Part shown: positions 5,404 to 9,426 of the stretch, piece by piece
Layout: each line of letters begins with the position of its first letter
Numbering within the stretch: the first letter of the stretch is position 1
Assembly: GCA_011682565.1 (NCBI GenBank)
Contig: JAACEJ010000089.1
Coordinates: forward strand, 1 to 9,426
Source of the DNA: Actinomycetota bacterium
GTDB taxonomy: Bacteria > Zhuqueibacterota > Zhuqueibacteria > Residuimicrobiales > Krinioviventaceae
Direction of reading: 5' to 3'
DNA: 9,426 nucleotides
Notes under the pieces: model-generated
Told to the model about the DNA's origin: nothing
Seen by the model: the letters and a program-made list of their open reading frames with translations, nothing else
Database searches by the model: none
Made by a program: the position numbers and the translations under genes

Positions 5404-7592
5404 GTATGACCCCTCGAAAACAGGTTCTTTTAACAATTGCTTCAAAACAGGCACAACACGGTGAAAAACCTCAAAATAGTGCAGCAAAAGAATTTGGAAT
5501 CAACTCTTTCAATGATGAAATTATGCGCGAACGGCTGACAAAAGAAGATTATAAAAAATTGCGTGATACCATAAAAAAGGGCACCAAGCTCGATATGAAT
5601 ATTGCGAATTCTGTGGCCCATGCCATGAAGGAATGGGCGATCAGTAAAGGCGTCAGTCATTTTACACATTGGTTTCAGCCGCAAACCGGATTAACTGCTG
5701 AGAAACATGACGCATTTCTGGAACTGGATGAAGGTGGCGTCGTCGAGCGTTTTCGCGGCAATCAACTTGTGCAAGGCGAACCCGATGCTTCCTCTTTTCC
5801 GAGCGGCGGTTCGCGAACAACATTTGAAGCCCGTGGTTACACGATGTGGGATCCCTCCAGCCCTGCATTTATTGTGGACGGGCCAAAGGGCGGCATCCTT
5901 TGTGTCCCCTCTGTATTTATAAGTTATACGGGAGAAGCTTTGGACAAAAAGACACCGCTCCTTCGTTCCATGGAAGCCATTTCGCGATCGGCCATGCGCT
6001 TACTGCGCTTGTTTGGCAACAAAACAGCAAACCGCGTCATAACAACTATTGGAACAGAACAGGAATATTTTCTTATTGATAAGGCCTTTTATAATTTGCG
6101 CCCTGATTTGCAAATTACGGGACGCACTCTCATCGGAGCACAACCGCCAAAAGGGCAGCAGCTAGATGATCATTATTTTGGGGCTATTAAAGAGCGGGTG
6201 CTTTCTTTTATGCAGGATGCCGACGCCGAATTATACAAGCTTGCAGTCCCGGCAAAAACACGCCATAATGAAGTTGCACCGCATCAATATGAACTTGCAC
6301 CCATCTTTGCTGAAGCCAATGTTGGCGCCGACCGGAATCAGCTTATCATGGAAGTTTTGAAAAAGGTTGCAAATCGTCATGGACTCGTTGCGCTGCTGCA
6401 TGAGAAGCCTTTTGCCGGAATTAACGGCAGTGGAAAACACAACAACTGGTCTATGCAAGATTCGGACGGAAACAATCTTCTCGATCCGGGGCATACACCG
6501 GAACAGAATCTTCAGTTTCTCGTTTTTCTTTTATCCATTTTAAGGGCTGTTCACAAATATGGTGATCTGCTGAGAATGTCCATTGCATCGGCACCGAATG
6601 ACCATCGTCTGGGAGCGAACGAAGCACCTCCTGCGATCATTTCTGTTTTTCTTGGAGAGCGCCTGAGCACGATCCTGGATGACATCAAAGAGGGCAAAAG
6701 CACAAAAGCCGTGGAAGATTTTATCATCGATCTTGGCATAAGCAAACTACCATCTATTCTTCGCGATAATACGGATCGAAACAGAACATCACCATTTGCT
6801 TTTACCGGTTCAAAGTTCGAGTTTCGTGCAATCGGTTCATCAGCATCTGTTTCTTTGCCCAATACGGTTTTAAATGCTGCCGTTGCGGAATCCATAGATA
6901 TTTTAACGGATGAAATTGAAAAGATGATGCAGGATGGGAGTAACCTGAACGATGCCGTGCTGCAAGTATTGAAAAAATATGTTATTGATACAGAGGATAT
7001 CCGTTTTGAAGGCAACAATTACAGCGAGGAATGGGAAAAAGAGGCGGCAAAACGCGGATTACCCAATGTCAAAAAAACACCTCGTGCTCTCGATGCATTT
7101 CTCGATTCTAAAAATGTGGATCTCTTGATCAGCCAAAAGGTTTTTTCAAAGAGAGAGATCGAATCGCGCTATAACACAAAGCTGGAACAATATATTACAA
7201 CATTGGAAATCGAAGTCGATGCTTTTTGTGACCTGGCTGATACGCGAGTCGTGCCCGCTGCTATTGCTTACCAGGGCAGTCTGGCAGAGACAATTAAAAA
7301 GCTGAAAGATTTAGGTGATAATATTTCTCCGGCTGCTGTGGCAACTGAGACCGAACTTTTAAAAAGGATTTCGGAAAATATAGCGCAACTCGTTGCCGGG
7401 TGCCGGGAGATCAGGGACAGGGTTGCTGAAGCAGAAGATATTGAAGATTTGTCTCAAAAGGCAAAATTCATGGCGGATAATGTATCTGATTTGCTCCAGA
7501 CTGCAAGAGTTCCTGCAGACGAATTAGAAACACTTGTTTCGGACGATCTCTGGCCGCTGCCAAAGTATTCGGAAATGTTGTTCATCATGTAA
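5388..7592 (+). CDS. glnN: Glutamine synthetase type III
   Basis: A 734-aa cytoplasmic enzyme that makes glutamine from glutamate, ammonium and ATP. It receives the ammonium brought in by the upstream channel. Length is right for GSIII (about 700-730 aa), far above GSI or GSII. AGGAG (5377-5381) sits 6 nt before the ATG. GSIII hallmarks are visible: PSGGSRTTFEARGYTMWDPSSPAFI within 138-162, GTEQEYFLID (222-231) with metal-binding glutamates, RHNEVAPHQYELAPIF (292-307), the ATP/substrate segment GINGSGKHNNWSM (344-356), and RNRTSPFAFTGSKFEFRAIGSS (464-485) with the catalytic-site arginines and glutamate. A long helical C-terminal region (about 590-720) is typical of GSIII. Type III enzymes assemble as dodecamers and lack the adenylylation control of many GSI enzymes. 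Codons 2-6 lie inside the leader's complementary element, so pairing there could reach the start region. Identification is very secure. Confidence 0.98.
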   Translation: MSESTSMTPRKQVLLTIASKQAQHGEKPQNSAAKEFGINSFNDEIMRERLTKEDYKKLRDTIKKGTKLDMNIANSVAHAMKEWAISKGVSHFTHWFQPQTGLTAEKHDAFLELDEGGVVERFRGNQLVQGEPDASSFPSGGSRTTFEARGYTMWDPSSPAFIVDGPKGGILCVPSVFISYTGEALDKKTPLLRSMEAISRSAMRLLRLFGNKTANRVITTIGTEQEYFLIDKAFYNLRPDLQITGRTLIGAQPPKGQQLDDHYFGAIKERVLSFMQDADAELYKLAVPAKTRHNEVAPHQYELAPIFAEANVGADRNQLIMEVLKKVANRHGLVALLHEKPFAGINGSGKHNNWSMQDSDGNNLLDPGHTPEQNLQFLVFLLSILRAVHKYGDLLRMSIASAPNDHRLGANEAPPAIISVFLGERLSTILDDIKEGKSTKAVEDFIIDLGISKLPSILRDNTDRNRTSPFAFTGSKFEFRAIGSSASVSLPNTVLNAAVAESIDILTDEIEKMMQDGSNLNDAVLQVLKKYVIDTEDIRFEGNNYSEEWEKEAAKRGLPNVKKTPRALDAFLDSKNVDLLISQKVFSKREIESRYNTKLEQYITTLEIEVDAFCDLADTRVVPAAIAYQGSLAETIKKLKDLGDNISPAAVATETELLKRISENIAQLVAGCREIRDRVAEAEDIEDLSQKAKFMADNVSDLLQTARVPADELETLVSDDLWPLPKYSEMLFIM

Positions 7593-7603
7593 AAGCAGTA
7601 AAT

Positions 7604-7634
7604 AAAAGGGCCTCTTTTGAGGCCTTTTATTTTA
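7604..7634. terminator. Strong, probably bidirectional intrinsic terminator
   Basis: GGCCTC (7609-7614), a TTTT loop and GAGGCC (7619-7624) form a perfect 6-bp GC-rich stem. The flanks are AAAA on the left (7604-7607) and TTTTATTTTATT on the right, so either transcript ends in a U-tract. It starts just 12 bp after the glnN stop and lies just past the stop codon of the convergent methyltransferase gene, so it suits both. Confidence 0.9.
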
Positions 7635-7640
7635 TTAAAA

Positions 7641-8315
7641 CTATCGTTTTTTATACAAAGCATTTATCGTCACACGCCTGCCCGTTTCGGACTCGTGGTG
7701 CACGGTCTCACTTTTCTCTAGCGGATAAAAACCAACCGCTTCCATTTCTGCGTCCAATTCGTCCGCTGTAAGCAAACACATGTTTCCGTTTGCTGAATGT
7801 TCGTAAACGAACTTGGAGTTTTCAATTTTTTTCAATTCCTGAAAATCCGGTGCAAAGCCGGGAGCAAAATTTGCCACAAGCGCCAGCCCGCCTGTAGTTG
7901 TTACCCGTGCTGTTTCGCGCAAAGTTGTTCTGAATTCTCCTTCGCTGTGGGCATTGTGATAAATTCCAAGAGCGAGAAGCAGATCAAAAAAATCATCTGC
8001 CGCCCAACTCAAATCACTCATCATACCATGGATTATTCTTTCCCGGAGCGCTTCCGTCGGCAAAATCCGCTTTAAACGACTTTTTGTTTCTTTAATCATC
8101 GAATGTGATGCGTCCAAAGCCCAAACATCAAAGCCGAACTTGCACAGAAAAACAGTGTTTCTTCCCCCTGCACAGCCGAGGTCGAGTACGCGGATTTGCT
8201 GCGGATTATCATATTGTTTCACTAACTTTTGCAGTCTGTGATCAGGTTCCCGGGCCGCAAAGCGTTCCACTTGTTTGGCGTCTTCCCAAAAGTTGTTTTT
8301 TATTTTTGATGTCAT
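7641..8315 (-). CDS. Class I SAM-dependent methyltransferase
   Basis: A 224-aa cytoplasmic protein on the minus strand. Its Rossmann-like fold is marked by motif I VLDLGCAGGRNT (residues 43-54), which binds S-adenosylmethionine, and by the acidic residue at the end of strand 2 in ALDAS (D68), which contacts the ribose. Strand 4 is DLLLALGIYHN (111-121), followed by a helix and the strand GGLALVANFAP. The N-terminal segment FWEDAKQVERFAAREPD is a common lead-in in small-molecule methyltransferases of the Methyltransf_11/25 type. The substrate cannot be inferred. It is convergent with glnN, sharing the terminator, and divergent from the flavodoxin genes, with no functional link evident. The ribosome binding site is weak: only a short AGG-containing stretch precedes the ATG. 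Confidence 0.88.
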   Translation of the reverse strand: MTSKIKNNFWEDAKQVERFAAREPDHRLQKLVKQYDNPQQIRVLDLGCAGGRNTVFLCKFGFDVWALDASHSMIKETKSRLKRILPTEALRERIIHGMMSDLSWAADDFFDLLLALGIYHNAHSEGEFRTTLRETARVTTTGGLALVANFAPGFAPDFQELKKIENSKFVYEHSANGNMCLLTADELDAEMEAVGFYPLEKSETVHHESETGRRVTINALYKKR

Positions 8316-8324
8316 TGTGCCTGA

Positions 8325-8346
8325 CTTTTTTTATCAATAAAAAAAG
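8325..8346. repeat. Perfect 10-bp inverted repeat in a divergent intergenic region
   Basis: CTTTTTTTAT (8325-8334) and ATAAAAAAAG (8337-8346) are exact complements around a CA centre. The repeat lies about 10 bp upstream of the methyltransferase start and about 80 bp upstream of the flavodoxin gene, in a 108-bp AT-rich divergent promoter region. It could be an operator, a transcript hairpin in the methyltransferase leader, or simply paired A/T tracts. No clear promoter boxes could be assigned. Confidence 0.35.
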
Positions 8347-8423
8347 AGGATTTTTTTTCTACTTTATGTTGTTACAAATTTTTGAATTAAAAGTCAATCC
8401 TTAAATTACTTCATTTTCCAAAT

Positions 8424-8975
8424 ATGAGTCTTATTGCGATAAACATTCTACTAACATATAGCAGCGGATACGGAGCCACAAGAGAAATTTCTGATGAGAT
8501 TGGCAAAGTATTATCCGAAGACCCGGCCTTGAAGGTTGATTTGAAACCCATTGATGACATTCAGGAGATCAGTGCCTACGATGCTATTATTGTTGGTACT
8601 TCCATTCGCGCCGACAGGCCTCTGGCTAATACAAGGGACTTTTTCGCGTTGAATCGGGACATCCTCACCACAAAAAAAGTAGCTCTATTCATAGTATGCC
8701 TGACTGCAAGCACGGAGGAAGGGCAAGCAAAAGTACGGGAAAACTATTTTCCACAAATCACCGAAAAATATCCTTCCATCAAGCTGATCAGTACTGCAGC
8801 GTTTGGCGGAAAAGTTGATTTCGATAAATTAAATCCGGTAATGCAAAATTTGGTAAGAAGGGTCGTTCTGGAAAAAACAGGCAAGCCATCGAATGGAAGC
8901 TTTGACGCCCGGGATTGGGCGAAAATACATGATTGGGCAAGAGAGCTTGCCTATAGATTAAAACACTCGGAATAA
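8424..8975 (+). CDS. HemG-like flavodoxin-domain protein (copy 1)
   Basis: A 183-aa flavodoxin-fold protein, close in length to E. coli HemG (181 aa), the FMN-dependent, quinone-linked protoporphyrinogen oxidase. The FMN phosphate loop is at residues 11-20 (TYSSGYGATR), comparable to the STRDGQTRE stretch of HemG. YDAIIVGTSIRADRPL (52-67) matches the YDxVVIGASIRYG region of HemG, and the C-terminus RDWAKIHDWARELA resembles its DWEQVANFAREIA ending. No membrane segment is evident. Function in haem synthesis is possible, but other electron-transfer roles are equally open; no other haem gene is in the window. No Shine-Dalgarno sequence precedes the ATG. The downstream paralogue begins MKVLILYSSG, which suggests the first five residues here (MSLIA) are an extension or that the start is slightly misplaced. 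It is followed after about 100 bp by a paralogue on the same strand. Confidence 0.82.
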   Translation: MSLIAINILLTYSSGYGATREISDEIGKVLSEDPALKVDLKPIDDIQEISAYDAIIVGTSIRADRPLANTRDFFALNRDILTTKKVALFIVCLTASTEEGQAKVRENYFPQITEKYPSIKLISTAAFGGKVDFDKLNPVMQNLVRRVVLEKTGKPSNGSFDARDWAKIHDWARELAYRLKHSE

Positions 8976-9078
8976 AGCTGAATCCTGCTTTGCTGTGTTG
9001 AAATAATATTTTTCTGGTATTTAATGCTCAAAGTTTTATATTAGAATGAAAAAATCAGGATTAAATTGGTCAGTGCAA

Positions 9079-9426
9079 ATGAAAGTCCTCATTCTCTATA
9101 GCAGTGGTTATGGCGCCACCAAAGAAGTCTCGCAAGAAATCGGACGAATAATTGAGAAAGAACAAGGGTTCCAGGCAAGTGTTCAGTCCATTGATGAAGC
9201 GAACGGAATAGCTAAATACGATGCAATTGTAGTCGGCAGTTCGGTGCGAGCCGACAGGCCGTTGGCAAATGTCAGAGATTTTTTTGCCCGCTATCGATAT
9301 ATATTGCCTGAGAAAAAGATTGCATTGTTTGCTGTTTGTTTGACAGCAAAGGACGCAAAAGGCCGGAAAAAAGTTGAAAAGGAATATATTTCTCAAATTA
9401 CGAACAAATACCCTAAACTTGAACTT
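9079..9426 (+). CDS. HemG-like flavodoxin-domain protein (copy 2), truncated by window end
   Basis: The frame from the ATG at 9079 runs open to the last base and gives 116 residues beginning MKVLILYSSGYGATKEVSQEIG. It has the same FMN loop and the same VGSSVRADRPLANVRDFFA block as the preceding gene. By hand alignment, about 61 of 116 positions are identical to copy 1, without gaps. An in-frame ATG at 9046 would add eleven residues (MKKSGLNWSVQ). I prefer 9079 because it aligns with the family N-terminus, although neither start has a well-placed ribosome binding site. It is probably the product of a tandem duplication and may be cotranscribed with copy 1. The missing C-terminal third should carry the RDW-type ending if the gene is intact. 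Confidence 0.8.
   Translation, partial: MKVLILYSSGYGATKEVSQEIGRIIEKEQGFQASVQSIDEANGIAKYDAIVVGSSVRADRPLANVRDFFARYRYILPEKKIALFAVCLTAKDAKGRKKVEKEYISQITNKYPKLEL

Noticed and set aside
6551..7018. Long minus-strand open frame inside glnN
   Set aside because: It is antisense to a fully conserved glutamine synthetase reading frame; its Ser/Arg/Ala-rich translation is a shadow of that gene.
8998..9026. TTGAAA, 17-bp gap, TTAATG as a promoter for the second flavodoxin gene
   Set aside because: The -10 match is poor and the region is AT-rich, so such matches are common; cotranscription with copy 1 is as likely.

Overview
The window looks like a bacterial chromosome segment of moderate GC content. Its core is a nitrogen-assimilation locus: an ammonium channel, a P-II signalling protein and a type III glutamine synthetase. 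Type III glutamine synthetase (GSIII, about 730 aa) is common in Bacteroidota and relatives, cyanobacteria and various anaerobes. Together with the YdeI-like protein and the HemG-like flavodoxins, this fits a member of the FCB group or a neighbouring phylum. That placement is inference, because no rRNA or marker gene is present.

Left part (1-1623). The window opens inside a very AT-rich gene whose visible C-terminal part resembles the TOPRIM region of OLD-family ATP-dependent nucleases. Next comes a block dense in inverted repeats (600-872), including two structures reminiscent of integron attC sites. A YdeI/OmdA-family gene of different base composition follows. This stretch has the character of an accessory or island-like region.

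Middle (1624-3491). A stand-alone Gfo/Idh/MocA-family oxidoreductase with a good ribosome binding site is followed by 665 bp without a convincing gene.

Nitrogen locus (3492-7634). amtB and the P-II gene are almost contiguous, so their products are probably made together; P-II proteins of this linkage plug the Amt pore when nitrogen is plentiful. The P-II protein lacks the usual uridylylated T-loop tyrosine and carries a short insertion in its ATP-binding B-loop. 211 bp further on lies glnN. The spacer holds two tandem stem-loops and three copies of a TCCGAGTCGA element. One inverted copy sits in the first loop, one is in the leader, and one starts immediately after the glnN start codon. The loop copy is perfectly complementary to both others (11 and 13 nt), so two mutually exclusive pairings are possible. 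This is the best candidate in the window for an undescribed regulatory element. The locus ends in a strong, probably bidirectional, terminator.

Right part (7641-9426). A class I SAM-dependent methyltransferase is convergent with glnN. It is divergent from two consecutive, clearly paralogous HemG-like flavodoxin-domain genes; the second runs off the window end.
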